A stretch of 37,259 nt of DNA from Oscillatoriales cyanobacterium Centralia_MAG_596 (GCA_021323955.1 JAJPKC010000321.1:1-37259); one strand, 5' to 3'; shown: positions 8,723 to 18,405, numbered from the stretch's first letter. Program-made: numbers and translations. Notes: generated by a model not told the origin, from the letters alone.

Positions 8723-9952
8723 TTAGCGGCGGATTTCTAGATCCGAAGCGAGCGTTAAGGTGAGGTCTGTATTGGGATTGATGGCAATTAAATCGACCTT
8801 ATCCCGACCCAGGAAATATCCGGCAAGGGCACCAATCGCGGCACCAGGAAGAACTTCCTCGGCTTTGATGGTGCGATCGCCAGTGACACCAGCAATTCCG
8901 GCAGCGGCTCCGGCACCGACCACCGTACCAGCAATAATCCTGCCAACGTTCGCGCCTTTGGTGACAGTTTCCGTTTTGGTAATTACCTCTGAGTTGGCGC
9001 TTACTGGCAACCGCGTTCCGTTGGGCAGCACAAATTCGCTGGCTACAAATTGAGCCCCACTCTGCACAATTTGCAGTTGCCCAACCACATCAGTTCCCGC
9101 TGGAATCAGTACTTCGCCCTGCGCTGTGACGACGTTCTGGGCCACTTTCAGCGTTACCGGCGTTGGATTTGGTTCTTCTTTCGACAGCAAAATTTTATCT
9201 GCTCGCTCATAGCGCACAGGAATCGTCGTTCCGGCTGGAATTTTGACTCCCTGCGGTACGGCCCCTACAACGTACGGCGAATTGATTGCTGGGGCTTGAC
9301 CAGCGCTAACTAACGCCTGGTAAACAAATGCCGCCACTTCAGCCCGAGTGGCTGTTTGATTTGGGTTGAGTGCTTTGACATCGGGGTAATTGACGACAAT
9401 CTGCTTTTGGGTAGCAGCGGCAATGCTTGGGCGAGCGTAGTCGGGAACGTTGGCAGCATCGCTATAAACAGCCAGGATGCTGTCTACTGAACCGTTAGCT
9501 GTATAACTTAAGCCGTTGGCCAGCGATACCAGTACTTGAGCACGGGGAATGTTTTCGCTCGGTCTGAAAGTATTGCCAGGGTAGCCTGCCAGAAAACCAG
9601 TGGTATAGGCCGCCTGAATGGCATCTGCTGCCCAGAAGCCGGCTGGAATGTCTGTGAACTGAACCGGATTGCGAATGGGCGTTTTATTAAATGCTTTACG
9701 AATAATGGCCGCGAACTGTGCCCGTGTGACAGGTTCTTCTGGCCGAAAAGAGCCATCGGGGAAGCCTGCAATAATCCCTCGACTGACAAGTCCTTGAATA
9801 AAGCCGCTCGCCCAATAGCTAGAGGGCACATCAGGAAAGGTTGCCTGGGCAAGGACGGGTGCGGACATCACCACGGGTGCAACGGTTCCCGTTGTCATAC
9901 CGAGAGCAACCAGTACGGCCGTCCCAGATTTCCACGCATTGACATAAGACAT
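8723..9952 (-). CDS. exported SLH-domain protein with glycine-rich C-terminus
   Basis: Exported envelope protein of 409 residues. It has an N-terminal signal peptide ending near SAPVLAQA. Three S-layer homology repeats follow at about 40-85, 100-145 and 160-215, each with an FPDVP/FTDIP-like opening and a FRP or NP segment before TRAQ/PRAQ/TRAE. SLH repeats bind cell-wall polymers. The second half (about 235-409) has segments GVKIPAGTTIPVRYE and VLIPAGTDVVGQLQ, then two Gly/Ala-rich stretches and GYFLGRDKVDLIAI. I do not know a function for it. ATG at 9952 is preferred over 9961 because GGAG lies at a proper distance only from the former. The gene converges on the hik2-like gene. Confidence 0.88.
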   Translation of the reverse strand: MSYVNAWKSGTAVLVALGMTTGTVAPVVMSAPVLAQATFPDVPSSYWASGFIQGLVSRGIIAGFPDGSFRPEEPVTRAQFAAIIRKAFNKTPIRNPVQFTDIPAGFWAADAIQAAYTTGFLAGYPGNTFRPSENIPRAQVLVSLANGLSYTANGSVDSILAVYSDAANVPDYARPSIAAATQKQIVVNYPDVKALNPNQTATRAEVAAFVYQALVSAGQAPAINSPYVVGAVPQGVKIPAGTTIPVRYERADKILLSKEEPNPTPVTLKVAQNVVTAQGEVLIPAGTDVVGQLQIVQSGAQFVASEFVLPNGTRLPVSANSEVITKTETVTKGANVGRIIAGTVVGAGAAAGIAGVTGDRTIKAEEVLPGAAIGALAGYFLGRDKVDLIAINPNTDLTLTLASDLEIRR

Positions 9953-10387
9953 GGGAAACATCTCCAGAGATACATCGACGATTCGTTAGTTTTATAGACC
10001 TTGAAGGAGATTAAAGGTTCCAAATAGTAAAATTTGGGCCAAAAGACTGATTTTTATCTTAATTTTCACAGCTCTTAAAGGTATGCTTCAGATTTTTTCC
10101 TTCTCCACTATTTTGTAATTTGGACGACGCCTGTTTTGAGCGCTAAGTTGCTCCCAAGCGCGAGGCGAAAATTTCGCACCTGGTTGACCGTGATGATACC
10201 TGTTCAATTCAGAAATGCACGCATATCTCTTCAGAATGCTTTCCGTTTGGTCTGCTGCGTTCCAGTTGTTAGGTTTCCGGTACGATGGCTTAAATTCTTC
10301 CTTATAAAAACGATCGTACCGCTGGTTTTAGCCGGAATATTGAGACTGAGGATCGGTTGACAATACCCGCAGTGGCGAGGGCAAGCG
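9953..10387. other. divergent intergenic region, SLH gene and PAS/GAF kinase gene
   Basis: About 430 bases. The left half (10000-10120) is AT-rich and likely contains the SLH gene promoter. A TTG-started frame of 74 codons at 10136-10360 is not family-like and was not called. The kinase has GAGGG six bases before its ATG. Confidence 0.4.
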
Positions 10388-13300
10388 ATGATTCTGGACG
10401 CAGATGACCTACAGACAATCCGAGAATGCTGCCGAGATGATGCGGCATTTGAGCGGCTTCAGAGCATCCTGGCTGCGCGTCAGCAAGTCACCGGGCAACC
10501 AAACCTAGAGCAACGACGCGATCGCTACGAAGCCATTTTGAAGGCGCTGCCCGATCGCGTGTTTCTCAACAACCGCAACGGTGATAGTTTGGATTTTAAG
10601 GGCACGCCAGAAGACGTTGAGCATGGCTTTAGCCGCGAAACGATCGTGGGCACTAATTTGCGTCAGTTTCTTCCCCCGGATTTGGCCCAGGATGTTTTGG
10701 ATGCAATCGGGCGAACGTTGGACTCAGGCGTGCTACAAACCCTGGAGTACCAACTGCCCAATGTGTGGGAACCGGAGACGGGCGAACTCCGAGATTATGA
10801 AGTGCGCCTGGTTGTCAGCGGCAACGACGAAGTGTTGGCGATCGAGCGTGACATTACTGAACGCAAGCGCATCGAAAAAGCCCTCCGTGAGCGAGAGTAT
10901 CGTTATCGATCGCTCTACAACAACACGCCGGTCATGCTGCACTCGATCGACAGCCACGGTTGTCTGATTAGCGTCAGTGACTACTGGTTATCCTCCCTGG
11001 GGTATACCCGCAGCGAAGTTCTGGGTCGCAAATCGGTAGAGTTTATGACTCCGGCTTCACGCCACTACGCCGAAACGGTGGTATTGCCAGACTATTTCAA
11101 AACCGGCGTGTGTGCTGATGTCCCCTACCAATTCGTCAGAAAAAATGGCGAAATCAGGGATGTTTTGCTCTCCGCGATCGCCGAACGTGACACTGACGGC
11201 TCCATTATTCGCTCCTTAGCGGTACTAACAGACATCACAGAGCGCAAGCGGGCAGAACAGGCCAGCGATCGCGAACGTCGTCTATTCACCAGTGGCCCCG
11301 TCACGGTCTTTCGCTGGACGGCGGCTGAGAACTGGCCGGTAGAATACGTCTCTGCTAACGTCAGCCAGTTTGGCTACCAGCCACAAGATTTTATGAGTGG
11401 CAGGATTAACTATGGTGATATTGTTCACCCCGATGACCTTGCCAGAGTTGCTGCCGAAGTGAAATCCTGCATTGACGCCGGTCTACCGGCGATTGAGCAA
11501 GACTATCGGATTATTCGCGCCGATGGCGAAGTTCGCTGGATTTATGACCTCTGTGGCATTGTGCGTGACGACCACGGCAATGTTACTCACTACGAAGGCT
11601 ATATTCTCGACATGGCGGACCGCAAGCGGGCCGAACAAGCGCTGCGCGAGTCCGAAGAAAAATTTTCAACTGTATTCCACTGCAGCCCAACCGCAATGGC
11701 GCTTACAACCTTACAGCCATCGTCTCCAGCTTACATCGTCGATGTCAACGATAGCTTTTTGCAAATCACCGGCTATGAGCGAAATGACGTCATTGGATTA
11801 ACAACCGCTGATCTAAATCTATGGGCTGACTTGTCAACGCGGACTGAGATGCTGCGCATCCTGCAAGAATCGGGATCGGTGCAAAATCTTGAGATGAGAT
11901 TTCGGCGTAAGTCAGGGGAAATTGGCGTTGCCCTACTCTCGGCGGAGATTATCCAGCTCAAGGGTGAACCATGCTTGCTTACCGTTACGTTTGATATTAC
12001 CGATCGCAAGCGCACTGAAGACGCTTTACAGGTCAGTGAAGCGCGCAATCTCGCGTTTTTGAATGCCATCCCTGACATGATGTTTCGCATTCATCGCAAT
12101 GGTACCTATCTCGATTGCAAGGCTGAGCAAGAGAGTGATTTTGTAATACCGTCCGATGGCATGATTGGCAAAACAGTTGCGGATGTGCTGCCACCCGACG
12201 TTGCTCAACAGCGGATGGAATACATTGAACGTACGCTGGCGACGGGAGAAATCCAGATTTTTGAGTATCAGTTGCTGAATCAGGGTGAGCCACGCGACTA
12301 CGAAGCCCGTCTTGTTGTGAGTGGCAAAGATGAAGTGCTGGCAATTGTCCGCGATATCACTCAGCATAAACGCGCGGCAGCCCAGATCCAGGCCAATGCC
12401 GATCGCGATCGACTGCTGGGGCTGATTGCTCTCCGCATTCGGCGATCATTGAACCTTGATCAAATCCTGATGACAACAGTGGCCGAAGTGAGGCAGTTTC
12501 TCAATGCCGATCGCGTATTTATTGGGCAAATTGATTCTAACTGGCAGGGCAAAGTCGTTGCTGAGTCTGCCGCCCCTGACTGGGGGTCGATTCTTGCCTG
12601 GATTGCCGATGACATCTACCTGCGTGAAATTCGAGCGCTGTTCGCGCAAGGACAGGGTCAGGCGATCGACGATACCAGTACGGCAGCCGTATCACCCCTA
12701 CTGGCGGATTACTACCAGCGTTGCCACATCAAGGCCAGTCTGGGTGTGCCAATCATGGTGGGCGACGAATTTTTTGGCGTTCTGATCGCCAACCAGTGCT
12801 CTAGTTCTCGTCATTGGACAAAATTTGAGGTTCAGCTATTGGCACAACTGGCGGTTCAGGTTGCGATTGCGATCCAGCAGGCGGAACTCTATCAACAGGT
12901 GCAGGCTCTGGCCAACAGTCTCGAACAGCAAGTGCAGGAACGCACTGCCCAACTGCAACACAACATGCAGTCACTCCAGGAATTGAGCCAAATCAAGGAT
13001 GATTTTCTGAATGCCGTCTCTCACGACCTCCGAACGCCGGTCATGGGTATGATGATGGTGCTGAAAAATTTGCAGAATAAATCAGGTGAACGTGTTGTCA
13101 TTTCACGCTCTATTCTGGAACGTATGGTGCAAAGCTGCGATCGTCAGCTCAGCATGATTAATTCGCTACTCGAAGCTCACTCCAGCGAAGCGCGAGGTGT
13201 GAACTTGCACTGTGAACGGTTGAATTTGGGGAAGCTGGTACACACGATCACAGAGGACTTAGACCCCCTTATTGCTGAAGACCGAGCTACCTTAGCAAAT

Positions 13301-13666
13301 CAAATCCCCCTCGAATTGCCACCTGTCATGGCGGATGCCGGCCTTATCCGACGCGTGTTTGAAAACCTGCTGACCAATGCGCTCAAACATAATCCGCCAG
13401 GATTGCACCTGACGCTCCAAGCCATGATCATCGATGACCTAATTCGCTGTACCGTTCAAGATGATGGGATTGGTATGACTCAGGCTGAGTGCGATTCCCT
13501 ATTCGAGCGCTACGCTCGCGGTACACGCACACGACGCTCAACAGGGATCGGTCTTGGACTCTTCCTTTGTCGCCAAATTATCACTGCACACGGTGGACAA
13601 ATTGGCGTCATCAGCACCCCCGGTGCAGGGGCTACATTTTGGTTTACACTGCCGCTGGCCCACTAG
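10388..13666 (+). CDS. five-PAS, one-GAF sensor histidine kinase
   Basis: Large kinase of 1092 residues with no transmembrane segment visible, so probably cytoplasmic. Five PAS/PAC modules lie at about 45-165, 165-290, 290-415, 420-545 and 548-665; most close with a DITERKR-type motif. A phytochrome-type GAF domain covers about 672-845 but lacks the usual chromophore Cys-His. A coiled coil (LEQQVQERTAQLQ) leads to the HisKA domain, with NAVSHDLRTPV and the phospho-acceptor His at about 879. The ATPase domain has ENLLTNALKHNP, DDGIGM and GIGLGLFLC. No receiver domain is attached. GAGGG six bases before the ATG supports the start. The signal and partner regulator are unknown. Confidence 0.93.
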   Translation: MILDADDLQTIRECCRDDAAFERLQSILAARQQVTGQPNLEQRRDRYEAILKALPDRVFLNNRNGDSLDFKGTPEDVEHGFSRETIVGTNLRQFLPPDLAQDVLDAIGRTLDSGVLQTLEYQLPNVWEPETGELRDYEVRLVVSGNDEVLAIERDITERKRIEKALREREYRYRSLYNNTPVMLHSIDSHGCLISVSDYWLSSLGYTRSEVLGRKSVEFMTPASRHYAETVVLPDYFKTGVCADVPYQFVRKNGEIRDVLLSAIAERDTDGSIIRSLAVLTDITERKRAEQASDRERRLFTSGPVTVFRWTAAENWPVEYVSANVSQFGYQPQDFMSGRINYGDIVHPDDLARVAAEVKSCIDAGLPAIEQDYRIIRADGEVRWIYDLCGIVRDDHGNVTHYEGYILDMADRKRAEQALRESEEKFSTVFHCSPTAMALTTLQPSSPAYIVDVNDSFLQITGYERNDVIGLTTADLNLWADLSTRTEMLRILQESGSVQNLEMRFRRKSGEIGVALLSAEIIQLKGEPCLLTVTFDITDRKRTEDALQVSEARNLAFLNAIPDMMFRIHRNGTYLDCKAEQESDFVIPSDGMIGKTVADVLPPDVAQQRMEYIERTLATGEIQIFEYQLLNQGEPRDYEARLVVSGKDEVLAIVRDITQHKRAAAQIQANADRDRLLGLIALRIRRSLNLDQILMTTVAEVRQFLNADRVFIGQIDSNWQGKVVAESAAPDWGSILAWIADDIYLREIRALFAQGQGQAIDDTSTAAVSPLLADYYQRCHIKASLGVPIMVGDEFFGVLIANQCSSSRHWTKFEVQLLAQLAVQVAIAIQQAELYQQVQALANSLEQQVQERTAQLQHNMQSLQELSQIKDDFLNAVSHDLRTPVMGMMMVLKNLQNKSGERVVISRSILERMVQSCDRQLSMINSLLEAHSSEARGVNLHCERLNLGKLVHTITEDLDPLIAEDRATLANQIPLELPPVMADAGLIRRVFENLLTNALKHNPPGLHLTLQAMIIDDLIRCTVQDDGIGMTQAECDSLFERYARGTRTRRSTGIGLGLFLCRQIITAHGGQIGVISTPGAGATFWFTLPLAH

Positions 13667-13995
13667 CGCCAGCAACTCTAAACAGCGCACTGATCCATTT
13701 CCAGCGGGTCTATTGCCAGATGTTGCAGTGGTGCCGTCAAATTAAGTAAGACAATGAAGCCCTGACCGTCTAGTATGACGACTGTCTCGGACTAAATTCA
13801 GCGCAGCGGCATCGTGAGTATGTACGGGTAATCGCTAGCCCGATGAAATGAACGCGGTTGCAAATAGGCCGCTACGCTCCAATTGCTCCCTTCAAGATCA
13901 CTTGAACGATCGCCTGCACCCGAATTGTCAACAGCCTGGGCACTGTAACGTGCTGCTACCCACTCCAACCCTCCTCTCACTTAGCGGAGCCTTCT
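13667..13995. other. intergenic region before ackA
   Basis: About 330 bases without a supportable gene. Short frames here have no recognisable sequence. The phosphoketolase gene that often precedes ackA in cyanobacteria is absent. Confidence 0.4.
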
Positions 13996-15225
13996 ATGAA
14001 AGTCCTGGTGTTAAATGCGGGATCAAGCAGTCAGAAGAGCTGCTTGTATGAACTCACAGGCGACGTGCTGACGCAACAACCGCCCCCCCCACTCTGGGAA
14101 GCCCATGTTGATTGGACACACCGTCAAGGATGCGCAGAGATTAAAGTCGAAACGTCCTCCAGCGCGGTGCTAAAGGAGGAGATTCAGACGGACGATCGCC
14201 GCACCATCATCGGCCACATACTTGAAACCCTATGGCAGGGGGAAACGAAAGTCATTGAGCAGCTTTCGGAGATCGATGTGATTGGGCATCGGGTTGTGCA
14301 TGGTGGCAGAGATTACCTTACAAGCACTCACATTACCAGCGATGTCAAAGCCACGATCGCGCGGTTAGCCGTCCTCGCACCAACGCATAACCCTGCCAAC
14401 CTGGAAGGAATTGAAGCGATCGAGAACATGCTGCCTTCTAAACCTCAGATCGCTGTTTTTGACACGGCCTTCCATGCTCATATGCCAGCCGCCGCCGCTA
14501 CTTATCCCGGCCCATACGAATGGTTCGAGAACGGAATCCAGCGCTACGGATTCCACGGCATCAGCCACCAGTACTGCACTCAACGCACAGCCCAAATTTT
14601 GGGCAAGGATGCCACTGAGCTAAAGCTGATCATCTGCCATTTAGGGAATGGATGCTCACTGTCAGCCGTTGATCAAGGAAGGAGTATTGATACCACGATG
14701 GGCTTTACACCATTGGATGGACTGATGATGGGGAGCCGCTCCGGTGCCGTTGACCCTGGAATTTTGATTTACTTGATGCGGCAAGAGGGCTATACCCCTG
14801 ACCAACTGAATCAATTGTTGAATCAGCAGTCGGGACTGAAAGGGATCTCGGGCTTATCGGCTGATGTGCGTCAGGTTCTCGACGCGATCGCGGCTGGCAA
14901 TGAGCGCGCAAAGTTAGCGCTGGACATTTATATTCATCGCCTCCGCTCTTACATTGGGGCCATGCTCGCTAGCTTGAGGGGGTTGGACGCCTTGGTGTTC
15001 ACGGCGGGTGTTGGTGAAAATGCAGCGGTAGTTCGAGCGGCTGCTTGTGAGGCGTTCGAGTTCCTTGGATGGCAGTTAGACTCAGCCAAGAACCAACGGT
15101 CACCTGTGGATCAAGACATTGCAACCGCCGACTCTGCCGTGCGAATTGTGATTGTGCATACGCAGGAAGACTGGGCGATCGCTCAAGAATGTTGGCGCTT
15201 GACAGCTAAAACTACATCCAGATAA
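13996..15225 (+). CDS. ackA: acetate kinase
   Basis: Acetate kinase interconverts acetyl phosphate plus ADP and acetate plus ATP in the cytoplasm. The 409-residue protein has every family hallmark: VLVLNAGSSSQK at the start, GHRVVHGG near residue 96, FDTAFH near 155, RYGFHGISHQY near 178, HLGNGCSLSA near 215, the MGFTPLDGLMMGSRSG loop and FTAGVGENAAVVR near 335. Length is normal. The frame contains a run of eight C at 14083-14090, coding for a Pro stretch in a variable region. No pta or phosphoketolase gene is next to it, so the source of acetyl phosphate lies elsewhere. It converges on sigF. Confidence 0.97.
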   Translation: MKVLVLNAGSSSQKSCLYELTGDVLTQQPPPPLWEAHVDWTHRQGCAEIKVETSSSAVLKEEIQTDDRRTIIGHILETLWQGETKVIEQLSEIDVIGHRVVHGGRDYLTSTHITSDVKATIARLAVLAPTHNPANLEGIEAIENMLPSKPQIAVFDTAFHAHMPAAAATYPGPYEWFENGIQRYGFHGISHQYCTQRTAQILGKDATELKLIICHLGNGCSLSAVDQGRSIDTTMGFTPLDGLMMGSRSGAVDPGILIYLMRQEGYTPDQLNQLLNQQSGLKGISGLSADVRQVLDAIAAGNERAKLALDIYIHRLRSYIGAMLASLRGLDALVFTAGVGENAAVVRAAACEAFEFLGWQLDSAKNQRSPVDQDIATADSAVRIVIVHTQEDWAIAQECWRLTAKTTSR

Positions 15226-15315
15226 GAGAATTGTCGGGCAGAATCCGCTGGCAGGGTTAGGACAGCGGCTCAAATTTGTCTCGCTTGAGTTCTGTTGATC
15301 AGGTCGGCAAAGCGC

Positions 15316-16092
15316 TTAGTCTTCTCCGCCTGCCATGAGCTTTTGCAGAGACTCCAGCCCCTTTTTCACTCGACGTGAGACTGTCACCGCACTAATACCC
15401 AGCCGATCAGCTGTCTCTTTCTGGGTCAGGTCGTGGAGAAACACAAATTCTAGAATTTCGCGCGTGCGATTCTCTAGCTGGATGAGTGACTGCTGCAGCC
15501 GAATCCTGTCCTCCTGCGCCAGTTGAAAGCTCCGATAACGTGTATCAGGCATCAATTCCCCTAGTGAGGACGAACCTTCCTCTTCATCCCGAATCGGTGC
15601 ATCAAGGCTGAGCAGTGCTCGATTACGGCACGCTAACTTAATTTCCTGCCACTCACTCAGACTAATCTCGATCGCGGTCGCAATCTCCAAATCGGTTGGT
15701 TGACGATTCAGCGTTACTTGTAAATCACGAACGGCTAGCGCGGCCTGTCGTTGAAGTGCCTGCCATCGTCTGGGGATACGTACAGAAGGGCTTTTGTCGC
15801 GCAGGTAATGTTGAATTTCGCCACGAATATAGGGAATTGCAAATGAACTAAAGGCATGCCCCTTAGTCATATCAAACCGTTCGATTGCCCGGATCAATCC
15901 AATCGATCCAACCTGAAGTAAATCCTCGTAACTTTCGGTGCATTGGTTGATCCAATGATGTGCTTCCTTTCTGACCAATCCAAAATTAAGTTCAACCAAT
16001 TGATTCCGAACGTGAAGGCAGGGCGATTGCTGATAGGTTCGCAGAAGCTGCAAACTTTCGCTTTTCAATTCACAGTTAGCTGTCGTAAGCAT
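15316..16092 (-). CDS. sigF: group 3 RNA polymerase sigma factor SigF
   Basis: Alternative sigma factor of about 258 residues. Region 2 is clear (NFGLVRKEAHHW, YEDLLQVGSIGLIRAIERFD, AFSSFAIPYIRGEIQHYLRD), region 3 follows (LNRQPTDLEIATAI), and region 4 has EFVFLHDLTQKETADRLGISAVTVSRRVKKGL. The sequence is of the SigB/SigF/SigG class and closest, as far as I can judge, to cyanobacterial SigF, which in Synechocystis is needed for pilus genes and motility. No anti-sigma gene is adjacent. The frame extends 26 codons upstream to 16170, but ATG at 16092 (MLTTANCELKSES) is a more typical start. Two hairpins lie about 100-150 bases upstream, in the likely leader. Confidence 0.92.
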   Translation of the reverse strand: MLTTANCELKSESLQLLRTYQQSPCLHVRNQLVELNFGLVRKEAHHWINQCTESYEDLLQVGSIGLIRAIERFDMTKGHAFSSFAIPYIRGEIQHYLRDKSPSVRIPRRWQALQRQAALAVRDLQVTLNRQPTDLEIATAIEISLSEWQEIKLACRNRALLSLDAPIRDEEEGSSSLGELMPDTRYRSFQLAQEDRIRLQQSLIQLENRTREILEFVFLHDLTQKETADRLGISAVTVSRRVKKGLESLQKLMAGGED

Positions 16093-16907
16093 GACGAATT
16101 TCAGTCGGTAGAGGCAAGTGACACCAGGGCAATTCAAATTCAGTCTTGTTCGATGCTCAACAGGACACACTGATAGAGACCGTAAACACTAGAAGAACGT
16201 ATTCTTCTCGCGACTGGCAACCCGGCTAGAAAGACTGTCGCCGTGGGCTGAGCCAAGAACCGATAACCGCTTCATTAAACTCAGACACCTTGATTGAGTC
16301 AAGTATTGCGCCAGGGCTTTCTGCTGCTGCAAATCAAACTTATTCGTTCTGACTGGTCAATAACAACGACATTTTTACTGATTTGATTTCTGCTTTAACT
16401 CCATGCACGACGCTAGTTTCCATGATGGTAGAAGATCCTCTAGGACAAATTCTTGACGTTAATATTGGCGACCTCTAAAGACACAAAGATGTCATCGTTG
16501 ATTCTACCGAAACCAAATCTTTTGAAATTAACAAGTGATTGATAAATGAAGTTTCTCATCCGTGGGTTTGACTAGGTTTTGCTCCTTGGGATTGAATCAA
16601 TAAGATATAAGTCACCGAGTCTAAAGTGATGCCGTCTGATCAGTCGTATATGTTGTATGTACGTAGAACGATTCAACTTGGCCCCGGGCAACACCCAAAA
16701 AGTATTGCCGTTAACCCTGGAGTTTCGACGAGCGGTGCATGATGCGCTTATCTCGTAAAGGGTGTCTATCGGCTCACTGACTGCGAGCCATAAAGCGGAT
16801 TAATTTTGAAGTTCAAATTCTAAACTATTAGGCTCCCTCAATACAACAAGGGGACTGTTGAGCAAAGGTTAAGAAGTAGTGGGGCTGTAGGACTTGCCCT
16901 CAAGAAC
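16093..16907. other. long gene-poor, AT-rich region between sigF and psbO
   Basis: About 815 bases without a supportable gene. Nearest sigF it contains a 7-base hairpin, AGAAGAA at 16191-16197 with TTCTTCT at 16202-16208, and a second stem, GCGAC at 16210-16214 with GTCGC at 16237-16241. Further along, GGCAA and TTGCC near 16686 and 16710 could pair. The rest shows nothing I recognise. Confidence 0.5.
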
Positions 16908-16933
16908 AAAAAAGGGGCCTTGCGCCCCTTTAG
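16908..16933 (-). terminator. Rho-independent terminator of psbO
   Basis: Read leftward, a GC stem (AAAGGGGC with GCCCCTTT) is followed directly by a run of T. It lies about 110 bases after the psbO stop. Confidence 0.8.
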
Positions 16934-17040
16934 CAAATTGTGCTGCTTGTCTAACAGTTCATAGACAAGGATTCCAGGAAACCGCTTATTCCTGACAGCG
17001 TTCTTAGTAGTGAAAGCTACAGGTTAGACACGTGCACAGC

Positions 17041-17871
17041 TTAGGCAGCGGCAGCTTCGACGCGAGCGTAAAAAAGCCCACGAATCTTTACATCGCTAGC
17101 TTTCTTAGAACCCATGTCTGTCTCGGAGGGTTGCTCACTTTCAAACGTTCCGGCAATTTCGCCCGTCGCATTGTCAACCTTGGCAATCTGAAGCGAAATT
17201 CTGCCCTTATCGAATTGGAAACGCTTGGTGTTTTCTTTGGCTAACTCTTCGCTATCCGCCTGAGCTGGCAGCGCGACCGCGTTATCATAACCAGCGGTTA
17301 AACCACGCCCTTTGGGATCAAGAAAGTTAGAAGTCCGGTAAGAGGGTACGTTGAATGTTCCTTCAAAGTCTGTCGATGTGCTGATACTGGTCAGGCCAGG
17401 CTGGGTTTGAGCAACCAGGCTCTTAACCGTAAACAGAAATGGAACGCGCTCCCCACCGGGTAACTGGACAGTAATCGGCTGGAAATCGATACCATCTTGC
17501 TCAACAAACGTTAGGCTACCGTCAGGATTGACTTTTAGCTGCCCTTCAACGGATTCGATCGTGGATGTATAGCGAGTCATGAGCTTGGCAGGGACAAACT
17601 CGGCTTTCTGACGCTTGTTAGCAGATTCTTCCTTGATTAAAAAGCTGGTTGGCTGTAGGCAAAGATTCGTCAGCACGTAGGATTTGCCCGAGTCGATCGG
17701 AATCGATCCGCGTGACGTTCCTTCTAGTTGGGGACAGTTATTTGCCAGACCTGTACCCCGGATTTGGTCGTAGGTTAAAGCTTCTTTAGCAAAGGCTGGG
17801 GTCGCGGAAAAAGCAGTCAATAAACTGAAGCAAGATGCCAGCAGTGCAACGATTAGAGCGCGGTACCTCAT
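17041..17871 (-). CDS. psbO: photosystem II manganese-stabilising protein PsbO
   Basis: PsbO is the extrinsic lumenal subunit that stabilises the oxygen-evolving Mn cluster. The 276-residue precursor starts MRYRALIVALL, with a signal peptide ending near TPAFA at residue 28. The mature part begins KEALTYDQIRGTGLANNCPQ. Cys46 and Cys71 form the conserved disulfide pair. DFQPITVQLPGGERVPFLFTVKSLVA and the segment GTFNVPSYRTSNFLDPKGRG are family signatures. The frame is open 44 codons further upstream to 18003, but ATG at 17871 has GAGG at a good distance and precedes the signal peptide. It is transcribed alone, with its own terminator. Confidence 0.98.
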   Translation of the reverse strand: MRYRALIVALLASCFSLLTAFSATPAFAKEALTYDQIRGTGLANNCPQLEGTSRGSIPIDSGKSYVLTNLCLQPTSFLIKEESANKRQKAEFVPAKLMTRYTSTIESVEGQLKVNPDGSLTFVEQDGIDFQPITVQLPGGERVPFLFTVKSLVAQTQPGLTSISTSTDFEGTFNVPSYRTSNFLDPKGRGLTAGYDNAVALPAQADSEELAKENTKRFQFDKGRISLQIAKVDNATGEIAGTFESEQPSETDMGSKKASDVKIRGLFYARVEAAAA

Positions 17872-18405
17872 GAAAACCTCAATAGTCGATGTAGTATTTT
17901 TTGCCAGTGCAATCCAGAGCCGGGCTGCGATGTTCTTGGTTGGATTGACGGAAGTTAGAAGTTGCCGCTTCAGCAGGTGTGATAGTCGGCAAATACTCCG
18001 CAAATCTGCCTAGACGTTGAGCATCAGGGTAGATTCAATCCTCGAAGAGACACGTTGAACCACGTCTACACTTGACTAAATTCTTGTGTTCCCGGAATGA
18101 TTTAACAAAGGTTTCATAGAGCATTTTACACGTCAATGTAGCCTTTCCCCTGCCCAATACAACAAATTGGCGTGCAGTGCTTGGGAGCTGGGGTATTGGT
18201 GAGCTTGAGATGGGTGATCGCGATCGAACGCTTTGACCTGGCCTGGTGTTCAAGTGTACTGACAGTGTTACGCATTGCTGTGGTCGGGTTTAGCACCAGC
18301 GATGACGTGCAGGGACCTGTCATTTAAACAACTTGTGGTTGTGACAGTCTGCGTTAAGCTCTAGACTCTTGGCTAGATGGATACAGTTCACAGGAATTAA
18401 GTTTA
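17872..18405. other. divergent intergenic region upstream of psbO
   Basis: About 530 bases holding the psbO promoter and leader and the promoter of the small gene at 18406. No gene is supported. TTGACG occurs on the minus strand near 18130, but no well-spaced -10 box goes with it. Confidence 0.4.

Noticed and set aside
10136-10360. 74-codon frame before the PAS/GAF kinase
   Set aside because: It starts with TTG without a ribosome site and its composition is unlike a real protein.
12400-12900. calling the GAF domain a bilin-binding photoreceptor
   Set aside because: The canonical Cys-His position holds Leu-Leu.
16422-16550. protein-like codons (MMVEDPLGQILDVNIGDL, then a stop, then DVIVDSTETKSFEIN)
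   Set aside because: It could be a gene remnant, but the stretch is short and has a stop inside and no known relative.
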